Of a stretch of DNA of 42,602 nucleotides, positions 7,884-17,519 are shown piece after piece. The notes beneath the pieces were generated by a model. That model had not been told where the DNA came from. It saw nothing but the letters and a program-made list of their open reading frames with translations, and made no database searches. The position numbers and the translations under genes were made by a program. The stretch lies in contig JADZAR010000088.1 of assembly GCA_020852475.1 (NCBI GenBank), forward strand, positions 1 to 42,602. Reading direction: 5' to 3'. This stretch comes from Nitrosomonas sp. GTDB lineage: Bacteria; Pseudomonadota; Gammaproteobacteria; Burkholderiales; Nitrosomonadaceae. Positions within the stretch are counted from its first letter, which is position 1, and every line of letters starts with the position of its first letter.

Positions 7884-10532
7884 GTGGATACTACACGTGG
7901 CGCAGACTATCACTTCTTTGCGCGCTGGGCGGCTTTCTCCTATGAAAAAGCAATCTGGATCATTTTATTAAGTATCAGTATTGCTGTCGCCAGCGCTGTA
8001 TATACCTCGAATAATCTGGGCATACATACCGACACGACCGATATGTTATCCGAAGAAGTGCCCTTCCGTGTCAACCACAAGCGTTATAAAGAAGCATTTC
8101 CGCAGTTTGAAGACGCGTTTCTTCTGGTTGTCGAAGCGCCAACACCTGAGCAGTCGCATGCTGCCGCGAAGCAACTCAGTGAATATCTGCACAATGATGG
8201 CGCGCATTTTTATGAGGCTAACTATCTGAGCGGCGACGCCTTCTTTGAACAGAATGGTCTGCTTTACAAAGATATTGCCGAGCTTGAAAAAATCACCGAC
8301 CGCCTTGCGGCCGCACAGCCACTGATTGCCCGTCTATCGGAAAATCCAGCTTTGGATACTTTTGCATCCGTGTTGACAGAAGCGGTCGATGAAATGATCG
8401 GTGGAAGAAATCTGGATCTGGACGCCGTTTTCGGCGGGGTCAGTTCGACGCTGGATGCGCGGCTTGCGAACACGCCACGCGCGTTGTCATGGCAAATATT
8501 ACTCGATGGCGAACAACAGGCTGATCGCTATCAGGAAATTATTCTGACACGACCGAAACTCGATTACGCCCAATTATTCGCCGCGGAACAGCCGATGAAC
8601 GCCATTCGCGAAGCTGCCGGCAATCTTGGCATCACTGCAGAGTCATCCGTAAAACTGCGTATTACCGGTGAAGCAGCGCTGGCTTTTGACGAATTGCACA
8701 GCGCAATGCGCGGCGCACAGGATGCCGGCATACTTGCGCTTGTACTGGTCATTGCAGTGTTATTAGTTGCCCTGCGCACCTTCGGTGCGATCATGACCGT
8801 ACTGTTCAGCCTTGTTCTTGGACTATTGCTGACGGCTGCGTTCGCCACTTTTGCAGTCGGTCACCTGAATCTGATATCTATCGCTTTTGCCGTGCTTTAC
8901 ATTGGTCTTGGCGTGGATTATGCCATCCACTTTTTATTGCGGCATGAAGAAGTCCGCCGAACCGGCTTACCGGTAACGGAAACATTGCCAAAGGCCAGCG
9001 GCGACATTGGGCGGGCTTTAATGGTTTGCGCCATAACCACCGCAATCGGATTTTATGCTTTCATGCCGACAACGTATGACGGCGTAGCCGAACTTGGTTT
9101 GATCTCGGGCTCGGGAATGATCATCAGTCTATTGGTAACACTGACCGTAGCGCCGGCGTTACAGCGTTATTTTCCAATTCGAATAATCAAACCGCTCATC
9201 ACCATAGAACCCGTTCATCGCATGCTGGAATGGCCTGGGCGCTCGCGCAGAACAGTCTATACCCTAACTTTTTTTGCCGTTTCACTCTCCTTGCTGGCTT
9301 TACCGTACATTCGCTTCGACTACAACTTACTCAATCTGAACGATCCACGCGTCGAGTCGGTAGAGACTTTTCGTGATTTGCTGAAAAATGCCGATGACTC
9401 GCCGTGGCATATTATCGCGCTGGAAGACAACCAGACTGACGCCGAACAACTTGTACAGCAACTCACCGCCTTGCCTGAAGTCGACAAAGTGGTGACATTG
9501 CTCGATATGGTACCGGATCATCAGGACGAAAAAATGGCGCTCATAGAAGAGATGGCGATGACGCTTGGCCCGATAACATTTGCGCCAGTGGCGCAAAAAG
9601 CAATTGATGTCAACGCGCAGCGGATTGCCTTGCAGGAACTGCAACTGGCTTTGGATCGGTTGATTAATGAACAGTCCTCACATGCCGCGATAAATACGGC
9701 GCATGCCCTGCATGCATCGCTGTCCAGACTGCTGGCACGGCTTGACCAAACTCAAGATCACGAAACGCAGATACAACTGTTATCTGCTGTAACGCATGAT
9801 CTGCTGCACCTTCTGCCGGAATCTATTCATCGTCTGCAAACTGCCTTACAGGCTGAGCCTTTCGACAGGAAAAAAATACCTGAGTCCGTCAAAACACACT
9901 GGCTCAGCGACGATCATATTTTTCGCATCGCAATTTATCCGGCTGAAAACATTGATGACAATGACGCCCTGACTCGCTTTGTGCGCGCCGTACAACAAAT
10001 AGCACCGGGTGCAACCGGTGTGCCGGTCATCAGCCTGGAAGCCGGAGAAGCAGTTGTGAATGCATTTATTCATGCATTCTCCCTGGCGCTGATCGGCGTG
10101 ATCACCGCACTTCTGGTGCTGCTCAAGAGCGTTAAATCAACGACACTGGTATTAATCCCACTGTTGCTGGCCTCTTTGTTCACCGGCGCCAGCACCGTTT
10201 TACTCGGCATACCCTTTAATTTTGCCAACGTGATCGCTTTGCCGCTCATCCTTGGCATCGGCATCGATTGCAGCGTACATATGGTGCACAGAAGCCGCAG
10301 CACCGGCGAAGCTTACGAGAATCTGTTGCATACCAGCACGGCGCGCGCCATCTTTTACAGCGCTTTAACGACAATGGCCGGTTTCGGCAGTCTGATATTT
10401 TCGCAACATCAAGGCACAGCAAGCATGGGATTGTTGCTGCTGGCCGGTGTTATATTGACGCTTGTCTGTGTGCTGATCATCTTGCCAGCGCTACTGCATT
10501 CGCTGGAAAACAACAAAACTTCAGTTACCTGA
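7884..10532 (+). CDS. hpnN: Hopanoid transporter HpnN (RND/MMPL family)
   Basis: HpnN is an inner-membrane RND-type transporter that moves hopanoids towards the outer membrane. The 882-residue protein has the duplicated RND layout. A first membrane helix near residue 30 is followed by a large periplasmic loop, then a helix bundle with GLGVDYAIHFLLRHEE. A second helix and loop then lead to a second bundle with LGIGIDCSVHMVHRSR. The two GxGxD motifs carry the aspartates expected in the proton relay. GTG at 7884 is chosen because AAAGGA lies seven bases upstream; a TTG at 7869 overlaps that site. It follows hpnM by about 70 bp and is the last gene of the block, convergent with rsmB. Confidence 0.93.
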   Translation: MDTTRGADYHFFARWAAFSYEKAIWIILLSISIAVASAVYTSNNLGIHTDTTDMLSEEVPFRVNHKRYKEAFPQFEDAFLLVVEAPTPEQSHAAAKQLSEYLHNDGAHFYEANYLSGDAFFEQNGLLYKDIAELEKITDRLAAAQPLIARLSENPALDTFASVLTEAVDEMIGGRNLDLDAVFGGVSSTLDARLANTPRALSWQILLDGEQQADRYQEIILTRPKLDYAQLFAAEQPMNAIREAAGNLGITAESSVKLRITGEAALAFDELHSAMRGAQDAGILALVLVIAVLLVALRTFGAIMTVLFSLVLGLLLTAAFATFAVGHLNLISIAFAVLYIGLGVDYAIHFLLRHEEVRRTGLPVTETLPKASGDIGRALMVCAITTAIGFYAFMPTTYDGVAELGLISGSGMIISLLVTLTVAPALQRYFPIRIIKPLITIEPVHRMLEWPGRSRRTVYTLTFFAVSLSLLALPYIRFDYNLLNLNDPRVESVETFRDLLKNADDSPWHIIALEDNQTDAEQLVQQLTALPEVDKVVTLLDMVPDHQDEKMALIEEMAMTLGPITFAPVAQKAIDVNAQRIALQELQLALDRLINEQSSHAAINTAHALHASLSRLLARLDQTQDHETQIQLLSAVTHDLLHLLPESIHRLQTALQAEPFDRKKIPESVKTHWLSDDHIFRIAIYPAENIDDNDALTRFVRAVQQIAPGATGVPVISLEAGEAVVNAFIHAFSLALIGVITALLVLLKSVKSTTLVLIPLLLASLFTGASTVLLGIPFNFANVIALPLILGIGIDCSVHMVHRSRSTGEAYENLLHTSTARAIFYSALTTMAGFGSLIFSQHQGTASMGLLLLAGVILTLVCVLIILPALLHSLENNKTSVT

Positions 10533-10554
10533 TTTTTTGGAACACCGTTAAGCG

Positions 10555-11817
10555 TTAAGATTCGTTCTTGCGCATTAATGCAGCGGCAAAAAAACCATCA
10601 GTCTGATGCGTGGCAGGTGATAATTGCAGAAACTGGTCGGTCAGAATGGGAATCCTCTGCTCCGCCAGTAACTCGGCACAATTTAATAGCTCGAATCCAG
10701 GATTTTTTTCGACAAAACCGGCGATGATTTCCTGATTCTCTTCGGGCAAAAAACTACATGTCGCGTAGACCAGTCGCCCGCCCGGTTTAACCAGCGCAGC
10801 GGCGGCGGAAAGAATCGAAGCCTGCTTGACCTTCAGTTCTTCAATACTGCGCCCGGACTGACGCCATTTCAAATCCGGATTGCGTCGCAATGTACCCAAT
10901 CCGCTGCATGGCGCATCGACGAGCACGCGATCGATCTTTCCCTGTAAGCGTTTGAGTCTGATATCGCTCTCACTCGCAATGCGCTGAATATGCACGTTAG
11001 ACAGACCGGAACGTTTTAGACGCGGTTTTAGATTATTCAGTCGTTTTTCTGAAGTATCAAACGCATACAACCGCCCCTTGGAATGCATGAGTGCGCCCAG
11101 TAGCAACGTCTTGCCGCCTGCTCCGGCACAAAAATCAACCACCATTTCGCCCCGTTTAGGCGCGAGCAAATAACCCAGCAATTGACTGCCTTCATCCTGC
11201 ACTTCAATCTTTCCCGACAGAAACAATGGATGGCGATTAATCGCTGATTTATCACGCAAACGGATACCGCATGGCGAAAAAGTCATGGCTTCTGCCTTAA
11301 AACCTTCCTGCGTCAGCACTGCCAGCACCTGTTCACGTTTTTCCAACAGCGTATTGACGCGCAAATCCAGCGGCGCACTTTTCTGTAATGACAAGCCCAG
11401 CTTGAGAATTTCAGCATCGCACATGAAACGACTTAATTTCTCCACCAGCCAATCCGGAAATTCCGCCCGCACAGCCAATGGTTGCGTTTCCATAACAACC
11501 GCCTTCATACCTTTCAGCCATTTAATCTCGGAATCTTTCACCCAATGCTTGATCTCGCGCAGATTAATACCACTGAATCGAACCAGATAGGCCAGTAACA
11601 ACGCTCGCGGCGTCGCACTATCGATGTTATGTTCCAGAAACAGACGATGCCGCAAAATCTCGAATACGGTTTCGGCAATGAATGTACGATCATTCGCACC
11701 AAGCTTCGGATTTTCCTGGAAAAACCGCCGCAATACAGCATCTGCGGGATATTCAAGCGGTAAAATCGTCCGCAGGGCAACAACCGTTTTATCCAACAAT
11801 AAGGGATTCAAAGACAT
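10555..11817 (-). CDS. RsmB/NOP-family rRNA m5C methyltransferase
   Basis: This SAM-dependent enzyme methylates a cytosine at C5, most likely in 16S rRNA (the RsmB type modifies C967). The N-terminal 130 or so residues are helical and NusB-like. The methyltransferase domain has DFCAGAGGKTLLLGAL (SAM loop), VLVDAPCSGLGTLRRNPD with the release cysteine, and LVYATCSFLPEENQE with the catalytic cysteine. It has 420 residues, near the size of RsmB, but the N-terminus does not match well enough to give the symbol with confidence. The ATG at 11817 has no Shine-Dalgarno; CCTCC just upstream is the opposite sense. It is the last gene of purM-purN-DUF3108-this, 36 bp after the previous stop. Confidence 0.9.
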   Translation of the reverse strand: MSLNPLLLDKTVVALRTILPLEYPADAVLRRFFQENPKLGANDRTFIAETVFEILRHRLFLEHNIDSATPRALLLAYLVRFSGINLREIKHWVKDSEIKWLKGMKAVVMETQPLAVRAEFPDWLVEKLSRFMCDAEILKLGLSLQKSAPLDLRVNTLLEKREQVLAVLTQEGFKAEAMTFSPCGIRLRDKSAINRHPLFLSGKIEVQDEGSQLLGYLLAPKRGEMVVDFCAGAGGKTLLLGALMHSKGRLYAFDTSEKRLNNLKPRLKRSGLSNVHIQRIASESDIRLKRLQGKIDRVLVDAPCSGLGTLRRNPDLKWRQSGRSIEELKVKQASILSAAAALVKPGGRLVYATCSFLPEENQEIIAGFVEKNPGFELLNCAELLAEQRIPILTDQFLQLSPATHQTDGFFAAALMRKNES

Positions 11818-11853
11818 GGAGGATGAATAGAGATTATGTTTTAGCGTGAATGA

Positions 11854-12654
11854 CTAGCGTCTGCAGCAGGATGCGCCGGGTTTATCGTAGCCGAGATTGA
11901 TTTCGGCAATCATTTTGTCCACTTCTAGTCCGTCTTTTTCAACCGACTGAATACGAACCGGTATCATATGGTAATCCGGCGCCAGCCATATTTTTCTCCG
12001 CATGGAATCATCCCGATCATATAATTTCGTCAATACAAGCGTATCCAACCTGCCGACAGGGGTATCCAGTTTCTCATTACTGATCTTGAATCGCATCAGC
12101 TGCGTACTGCGACCGTCTGTCACATGAATCTTGAACAGCTTGCCGGCTTGAATTTTGTCTTTTACTTCCGTTAGTGGCATAAAAATAAAATGATAGGATA
12201 AACTCAATCGATCCAATGTATCTGCTGCCAAAGGCTCTGTCGTTTCCTTGCCCTCATGTCTGAGTGTCAGGATCTTTTTTTCCCAGTCAAATAACGCCAG
12301 ACTGGCCTCTTTATTGGCGCGCTGATCGGAATAATAATCCGGTTGCAGGCCTTTATCGGTTATCAGGCCACGACTGTTACGTATGATGTTACCGGGTTTA
12401 ATGACTTTGAAAATGCCGGTGGCCTGTGCATTGCTGGAAATATTGAAAGTATGCGCATCGATCTCCTGACTGATATCCACAATTTCACTCATCTCGCCGT
12501 TGCCGATCCCGGTCGTGATCGTGTAGTCCACATGAATGCGCGTCGGCATTTTGCCGGATTTCAGCATTGCAGACCGGCTTGTCGCTTCAGCAGCATAAGC
12601 CGGCATAGCGAAACTCAAAAAAAAGAAAAACAGGAAGATAGATTTCACTTTCAA
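11854..12654 (-). CDS. DUF3108 periplasmic protein
   Basis: This 266-residue protein has a clear signal peptide (MKVKSIFLFFFFLSF, cleavage probably after AYA) and a beta-rich body of the DUF3108 type. Family features seen are VDYTITTGIGNGEMSEIV, DTLDRLSLSYHFIF and KIWLAPDYHMIPVRI near the C-terminus. DUF3108 proteins are periplasmic, and their function is not established. Translation appears to start at a TTG overlapping the purN stop (TTGA), with AGGA eight bases upstream; a GTG two codons later is an alternative. Close coupling to purN is conserved in betaproteobacteria but gives no obvious functional link. The C-terminus ends in an unusual ASCCRR. Confidence 0.85.
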   Translation of the reverse strand: MKVKSIFLFFFFLSFAMPAYAAEATSRSAMLKSGKMPTRIHVDYTITTGIGNGEMSEIVDISQEIDAHTFNISSNAQATGIFKVIKPGNIIRNSRGLITDKGLQPDYYSDQRANKEASLALFDWEKKILTLRHEGKETTEPLAADTLDRLSLSYHFIFMPLTEVKDKIQAGKLFKIHVTDGRSTQLMRFKISNEKLDTPVGRLDTLVLTKLYDRDDSMRRKIWLAPDYHMIPVRIQSVEKDGLEVDKMIAEINLGYDKPGASCCRR

Positions 12655-13289
12655 TCTTGTAATCCTGGCGAATAAATAACCGAATCGTGAACCGCTGCGC
12701 GGGATACAGTAACCATCTGCCCCGAAAGTTTGAGCCGGTCCTGCAAAAACCAGCGCACAGCCTGTGGATATATGCGATGTTCCGCTTGCAGCACTCTACT
12801 GGCCAATATTTGAGGCGTATCATCAGGCATAACGGGTACAGCCGCCTGAATCACGATAGGTCCATGATCAACCGCTGCTGTTACAAAATGCACCGTGCAA
12901 CCATGGATTTTAACACCATCCTGCAATGCGCGCCGATGCGTCTGCAGACCAGGATAGGCCGGCAACAACGATGGATGAATATTGAGCAACCGGCCTTGAT
13001 AACGCAACACAAAGCCGTCGGTAAGAATACGCATAAAGCCGGCGAGCGCGATCAGATCCGGTTGATGACGATCGATTTCGTCGGCCAGCGCGGCGTCAAA
13101 CGCTTCCCTGCTCTGGAAATTACGGTGATCAATACATGAAACAAGAGCACCTAAAGATGCGGCTATTTTCAATCCTTCAGCATCAGGATTGTTGCTGATC
13201 ACCACAACACGAGCAATCGGCAGGCCAGCTTCCAGTAATGCCTGCATGTTGCTGCCACGACCGGATATTAAAATAACGAGCGTTTCCAT
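12651..13289 (-). CDS. purN: Phosphoribosylglycinamide formyltransferase PurN
   Basis: PurN transfers a formyl group from 10-formyl-tetrahydrofolate to GAR, the third step of purine synthesis. The 212-residue protein has the substrate phosphate loop ISGRGSNMQALLEA near the N-terminus. It also has ALAGFMRILTDGFV for folate binding, and LNIHPSLLPAYPGLQTHRRA with catalytic Asn and His. The catalytic aspartate follows in VTAAVDHGPIVIQAAV. ATG at 13289 fits the family start exactly. It follows purM by 34 bp, and its stop overlaps the next start by four bases, so purM, purN and the DUF3108 gene are almost certainly co-transcribed. Confidence 0.97.
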   Translation of the reverse strand: METLVILISGRGSNMQALLEAGLPIARVVVISNNPDAEGLKIAASLGALVSCIDHRNFQSREAFDAALADEIDRHQPDLIALAGFMRILTDGFVLRYQGRLLNIHPSLLPAYPGLQTHRRALQDGVKIHGCTVHFVTAAVDHGPIVIQAAVPVMPDDTPQILASRVLQAEHRIYPQAVRWFLQDRLKLSGQMVTVSRAAVHDSVIYSPGLQD

Positions 13290-13323
13290 CCAATACTGTT
13301 ACCAGAATCGCTTACAAATATGT

Positions 13324-14394
13324 TTATTTTATAGCGATTGCGGATTGATCGGCTGCGCGCTCGGTTATTTTTCCAATACGCCAGACCGTTTCGCCCGATG
13401 CATGCAAATACTGCATGACGGCATCCGCCTGATCAGCAGGCACAACAATGGCCATACCGATGCCGCAGTTAAAAACGCGCAACATTTCAGCGTCGCTCAC
13501 ATTGCCCAGCTGTTGCAGCCAACTGAAAAGCGGTGGCATGATCCAAGCGTCTTTATGCAACACAGCACGGGTATGCGCGGGCAATATACGCGGCATATTT
13601 TCAATCAATCCACCACCGGTAATATGCGCCATGCCCTTGACCGGAAGCTGTTTCAGCAAACCGAGAAGCGGTTTGACATAGATACGCGTCGGCGCCATCA
13701 AGGCATCGCTCAGCGGTTTACCATGAAAATCCTGATTCAGATCGACAGAATGAGCGCCAATGATACTGCGAATCAGTGAATAGCCGTTGGAATGCGCACC
13801 GCTTGACGCCAAACCAATAATGGCATCACCCGGCGCGATTTTCGCACCATCGATAATCTGCGTTTTTTCTACGACACCGACTGCAAATCCGGCCAAATCA
13901 TATTCACCGACTGGATACATACCCGGCATCTCCGCAGTCTCACCGCCAATCAGTGCGCAGCCTGCCTGTTCACAACCTGCGGCTATGCCGTTGACAACCA
14001 CCGTCGCAACATCGACATCGAGCTTGCCGCAGGCAAAGTAGTCGAGAAAAAACAATGGCTCCGCGCCAAGCACCAGAATATCGTTAACGCTCATGGCAAC
14101 CAGATCGACGCCAATACTTTCATGTCTGTTTAACTGGAACGCAAGTTTCAGTTTAGTACCCACGCCATCCGTCCCGGAAACCAGCACCGGATTGAGGTAG
14201 TTTTTAGAAATTTCAAATAACGCACCGAATCCGCCGATGCCGGTCAGCACTTCCGGCCGCAATGTTCGTCTGGCAAAAGGTTTGATATTCTGAACAAGGC
14301 GATCGCCGGCATCAATATCAACACCGGCTTCACGATAGGAAAGCGTTGTTATGGAATCTGTCGTATGCGTACGGTTCGGATAATGATCATTCAC
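13324..14394 (-). CDS. purM: Phosphoribosylformylglycinamidine cyclo-ligase PurM
   Basis: PurM closes the imidazole ring of AIR using ATP, step five of purine synthesis. The 356-residue protein has [16 protein letters not shown] at the N-terminus, [25 protein letters not shown] for ATP binding, [29 protein letters not shown] and [15 protein letters not shown]. The first possible start is GTG at 14394, which gives about ten residues more than the E. coli protein. No in-frame ATG lies between it and SYREAG, and no good ribosome site is seen, so the exact start is uncertain. It heads the purM-purN-DUF3108-rsmB run. Confidence 0.97.
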   Translation of the reverse strand: MNDHYPNRTHTTDSITTLSYREAGVDIDAGDRLVQNIKPFARRTLRPEVLTGIGGFGALFEISKNYLNPVLVSGTDGVGTKLKLAFQLNRHESIGVDLVAMSVNDILVLGAEPLFFLDYFACGKLDVDVATVVVNGIAAGCEQAGCALIGGETAEMPGMYPVGEYDLAGFAVGVVEKTQIIDGAKIAPGDAIIGLASSGAHSNGYSLIRSIIGAHSVDLNQDFHGKPLSDALMAPTRIYVKPLLGLLKQLPVKGMAHITGGGLIENMPRILPAHTRAVLHKDAWIMPPLFSWLQQLGNVSDAEMLRVFNCGIGMAIVVPADQADAVMQYLHASGETVWRIGKITERAADQSAIAIK

Positions 14395-14472
14395 GGTATT
14401 TGAAGATGCTGCGGAAAGTATGGGATATCTTGGGGGTCTATTTTACAGCAAACCGGACACAATATTATCTTC

Positions 14473-15702
14473 TCATGCCGGTTTATAAATCCGGATTCTT
14501 TGATTGTCGATCAAACAGGCAAGTTCCGTGGCGCGAGGCGACCATCTGAAAACCGTTTCAGGATATTTTCCTGCTTTGTCTTTCTTATGGTTGATGGTGA
14601 TGTCAAAGACTATTTCCTGTGAACGGATATCGAAAACCGTCAACTCGGATTTGATTGGATCGGACGGGACCGCAAATCTGCACGCCAGATAATTTCCCGT
14701 GCTATCCCAGGCCATATCGACCAATGGAAAACCTCGTCCATTAAGTGTATGTATAGTCTCCGAAGTACTCGCGTCACGAATTTCGACACTACCATTATCC
14801 CCGTACGTCAACGCAAAACACTGACCGTTCGGACTATAGGCAACGTTAGCGTATACCGGATCAGCATTTTCGGCATTACCTGCAAAAGGCAAAACTACAG
14901 ACCGGATTGTCTTTAGATCCGGCAGCGAGAGCAGGGTCAATTTATTATGTCCCAGAACAACCAGTTCAGGTTTGTAGGGATGCCGGCTGAAATCGAGAAC
15001 ACTCTCCATTTCAAGCCGATTGATCACACTGTTGCTTTTCAGGCTGATCAACCATAACTTCGCAGGCTCCCCAAGCTTTGCAGCGGATTTACTTGCTTCG
15101 CAGGCGGCCAGATAAGAAAAATCGCTATCCTGCCTGTTCTCTAGAAGTTTGAACCTGCTGATTCCGGAATTCAAAGGAATGGACTGCGTGACATACCCGC
15201 TTACAGCATTGCCGGAATGCGACAGAATATGCAGCGTATGGCCAGACTTGAAGACAATCGCGCCATCAGCTGTAACCGACAAAGAATATACCTCAATCGT
15301 GCAATTCTCCTTTGCCTCAAAAATTTTTTGTACTGCTGTACTTGTGTGCACGGAGGCTGAAAATATCGTTCGGTCATTACCAAAAATGATGCCGCCATCA
15401 ACAACACCAGCACAATACCTGACAAAACAGGCTTTCCGGTTAGCATCACGCTGATTACTTTGAACATGTTTCAAAAAACGGCCGATGCTTGACCATGCAT
15501 TAAATGCGGACTCGTAACCACATGGAACGTAAATGATCTCGCCATCCCAATCGAAAGCACCGTGCAGAATTTCATCCGGAAATGCATTATTATGACCGAC
15601 AAAAAAATCCCGGAAGAATCCGTCGGCACATTTGCCTAGCCCGGAACGAATGCCCATATACCGGGCAACATCAAAATCAGCAATTTGTCTAAAAGTCGTC
15701 AT
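14473..15702 (-). CDS. WD40-like beta-propeller protein of unknown function
   Basis: The 409-residue protein has no signal peptide or membrane segment, so it is predicted to be cytoplasmic. Its C-terminal two thirds show spaced WD40-type blades: VYANVAYSPNGQCFALTYGD with SVEIRDASTSETIHTL, then LVDMAWDSTGNYLACRF with LTVFDIRSQEIVFDI, then TVFRWSPRATELACLI with QRIRIYKP. The N-terminal 90 or so residues (GAFDWDGEIIYVPCG, NAWSSIGRFL) are less regular but could form further blades. AGAGAG nine bases before ATG at 15702 supports the start. It lies 78 bp upstream of purM on the same strand, but no purine-related role is evident. Such proteins usually scaffold others. I do not recognise the family. 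Confidence 0.7.
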   Translation of the reverse strand: MTTFRQIADFDVARYMGIRSGLGKCADGFFRDFFVGHNNAFPDEILHGAFDWDGEIIYVPCGYESAFNAWSSIGRFLKHVQSNQRDANRKACFVRYCAGVVDGGIIFGNDRTIFSASVHTSTAVQKIFEAKENCTIEVYSLSVTADGAIVFKSGHTLHILSHSGNAVSGYVTQSIPLNSGISRFKLLENRQDSDFSYLAACEASKSAAKLGEPAKLWLISLKSNSVINRLEMESVLDFSRHPYKPELVVLGHNKLTLLSLPDLKTIRSVVLPFAGNAENADPVYANVAYSPNGQCFALTYGDNGSVEIRDASTSETIHTLNGRGFPLVDMAWDSTGNYLACRFAVPSDPIKSELTVFDIRSQEIVFDITINHKKDKAGKYPETVFRWSPRATELACLIDNQRIRIYKPA

Positions 15703-15974
15703 AGCATTGTTCTCTCTTTTCCACCTGTATCAGGCCTCGATTTTTTCCATAAGCCGCCGCTCAGTTTTTATTTCTGATGAGACTGCATTATTCCTTGTCT
15801 GCAACTCGAACTCAAGCGCGACCAAAAAAGAGCAGATAGCCAAAAGCCCTGATAAAGGCATTATCCAGACTGCGCTTTCAGGCATACAGCGCATGGCATA
15901 CCTTCCGATTCGCAGAAATAGCGTGCAAACCAATGATTACTCGAACAATCATATATCTGCATTAACTGTACAAT

Positions 15975-16070
15975 GGCAATTAAGCAGCCTGCATCTTCAC
16001 TCCCTTGGATTTCAGTCTGCTCATTTCTCCCCTAATCAGGCACCTTTGTTTTCAAGGGTGCTCTTTTTTT
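15975..16070 (+). ncRNA. Candidate small RNA or attenuated leader ending in an intrinsic terminator
   Basis: In the divergent region between the WD40 and HD-GYP genes, a TACAAT (-10-like) element at about 15970 is followed by an AGCAG/CTGCT stem. After that comes a terminator hairpin with a T7 tract ending at 16070. No protein-coding gene that this could terminate lies upstream on the plus strand. It is therefore either an independent short transcript of roughly 90 nt or a leader that controls the HD-GYP gene. It does not show the conserved core of the c-di-GMP-I riboswitch. The promoter is weak, and the call is an inference from structure alone. Confidence 0.3.
16040..16070 (+). terminator. 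Rho-independent terminator-like hairpin
   Basis: GCACCTT (16040-16046) pairs with AAGGGTGC (16054-16061), with one bulged G and a seven-base loop, followed by TCTTTTTTT. The T tract is on the plus strand only. It lies about 70 bases before the first plausible start of the HD-GYP gene. Confidence 0.65.
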
Positions 16071-16141
16071 CCGCACTGAGAAAGTTAATTCGGACAGGAT
16101 TGTTCAGATCAACGCCTTTCCAAATACAAGCGATTACTCCG

Positions 16142-17271
16142 ATGATGTTTGATCATAGAGATGCACTGGAAGATTTAAACAGCCATTTGCCGTTGAAAGA
16201 CAAGCTTGTCAGCGCGCATCTGGTTATTCAACAGAATCTTGAATTTGTGGCACGCATCGCCGTGACGTTATTCGACTCACAAACCCATGTTCTAAAAACC
16301 TATATTGACAGCAGCGGCGAAGACAATCCGCTGAATAACTACCAGATATCGCTGGATCAGGCGAGATCGCTGAAGGAAATACTGAAAAAAAGCGCCCGCG
16401 CGTCGTCAATAATCTGATCACTCTTGAGGAAGGCGACCAGGAACATACCAGGCGCATCGGTCGCCAGGGTTATGCCGCCAGTTATACCATGCCGATGTTT
16501 CATAGCGGCGAATTTATCGGTTTCCTTTTCTTCAATTCGTATCAAACCAATGTGTTCACCGAAAAGACGCTCAAAGAACTCGATGTCTTTGGCCATTTGA
16601 TCGCGCTGATGGTTATTAATGAACTGTCCACCATTCATGTGATGAACGCCGCATTGAAGACTACCGGAAAGATCACTCATCTGCGCGACCCCGAAACAAG
16701 CAGCCATTTGGATCGCATGTCGCGATACAGCCGGCTGATAGCGCAATCACTGGCCAAACAATATCAGCTTAACGATGAGTATATCGAATATGTTTTTATG
16801 TTTTCGCCGCTGCATGACATCGGCAAGATCGCCATTCCGGACAGCATTCTGTTAAAACCGGGGCCACTGAGTACGTCAGAACGAAAAATCATGAACACGC
16901 ATGCACGCAGAGGCCGGGAAATGATCGATGAAATCGTCGCAAACTTCGGCCTGAACGGCATTGCGCATATCGATATCCTGAGAAACATTGCCGAATTCCA
17001 CCACGAAGCAGTCAACGGCAGCGGCTATCCGTGTGGCAAAATCAATCACGATATTCCGCTTGAAGCACGCATTGTGGCAGTCGCCGATATCTTCGACGCG
17101 CTGACCTCACGCCGGCCATACAAGGAAGCCTGGAGCAACGACCGGGCCTTCGACACACTCAAACAATTAGCCGGTGAAAAACTCGATGCGGATTGTGTCA
17201 ACGCGCTCATCGAGCATCGCACCGAGATCGAACGGATACAATGTCAGTTCAGTGAGGATATGTACGGATGA
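16142..17271 (+). pseudogene. HD-GYP domain phosphodiesterase with GAF-like N-terminus, split by a frameshift
   Basis: Two adjacent frames together encode one protein: 16142-16417 (from MFDHRDALEDLN to a premature stop) and a second frame carrying FHSGEFIGFLFFNSY and an HD-GYP domain to 17271. Adding one A to the A7 run at 16385-16391 joins them into 377 codons including the stop. The restored reading passes through KKKRPRVVNNLITLEEGD. The HD-GYP part is intact: SSHLDRMSRYSRLIA, PLHDIGKIAIPDSILL, EFHHEAVNGSGYP and VADIFDALTSRRPY. Such domains hydrolyse cyclic di-GMP, and the N-terminal 170 or so residues look like a GAF-type sensor. The second part could also be made alone from ATG at 16489. 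This may be a true mutation, transcript slippage on the A run, or a sequencing error. No clear ribosome site precedes 16142. Confidence 0.75.
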
Positions 17272-17519
17272 GATAGTAGTGTTTTTCTAATAACCTGTTC
17301 AATAGCTCGCTGAAAAGCACACTGCCGCGCTATAATCGAACTCAAAATGTTCATATGCCAACACGTTTGACATCCACCCCATTTTTCAGTAATTTCTCCG
17401 CATAAGAAGAAAGGGAAAGTGCGCGTTTATTCCTCATCTCCTAGCCTGTCGTGCGGTATTAGCATCCCTAAATCAGACCAACATATAGCGCGACACATCC
17501 GGCAATAATTCCGTAATCA

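Noticed and set aside
15900-16140. c-di-GMP riboswitch before the HD-GYP gene
   Set aside because: The conserved core bases and tetraloop-receptor pattern of GEMM-I are not visible.
16380-16395. Programmed -1 ribosomal frameshift at the A7 run
   Set aside because: The zero-frame codons are CTG AAA AAA AGC, so the X XXY YYZ slippery pattern is not met; slippage by polymerase or a sequencing error fits better.
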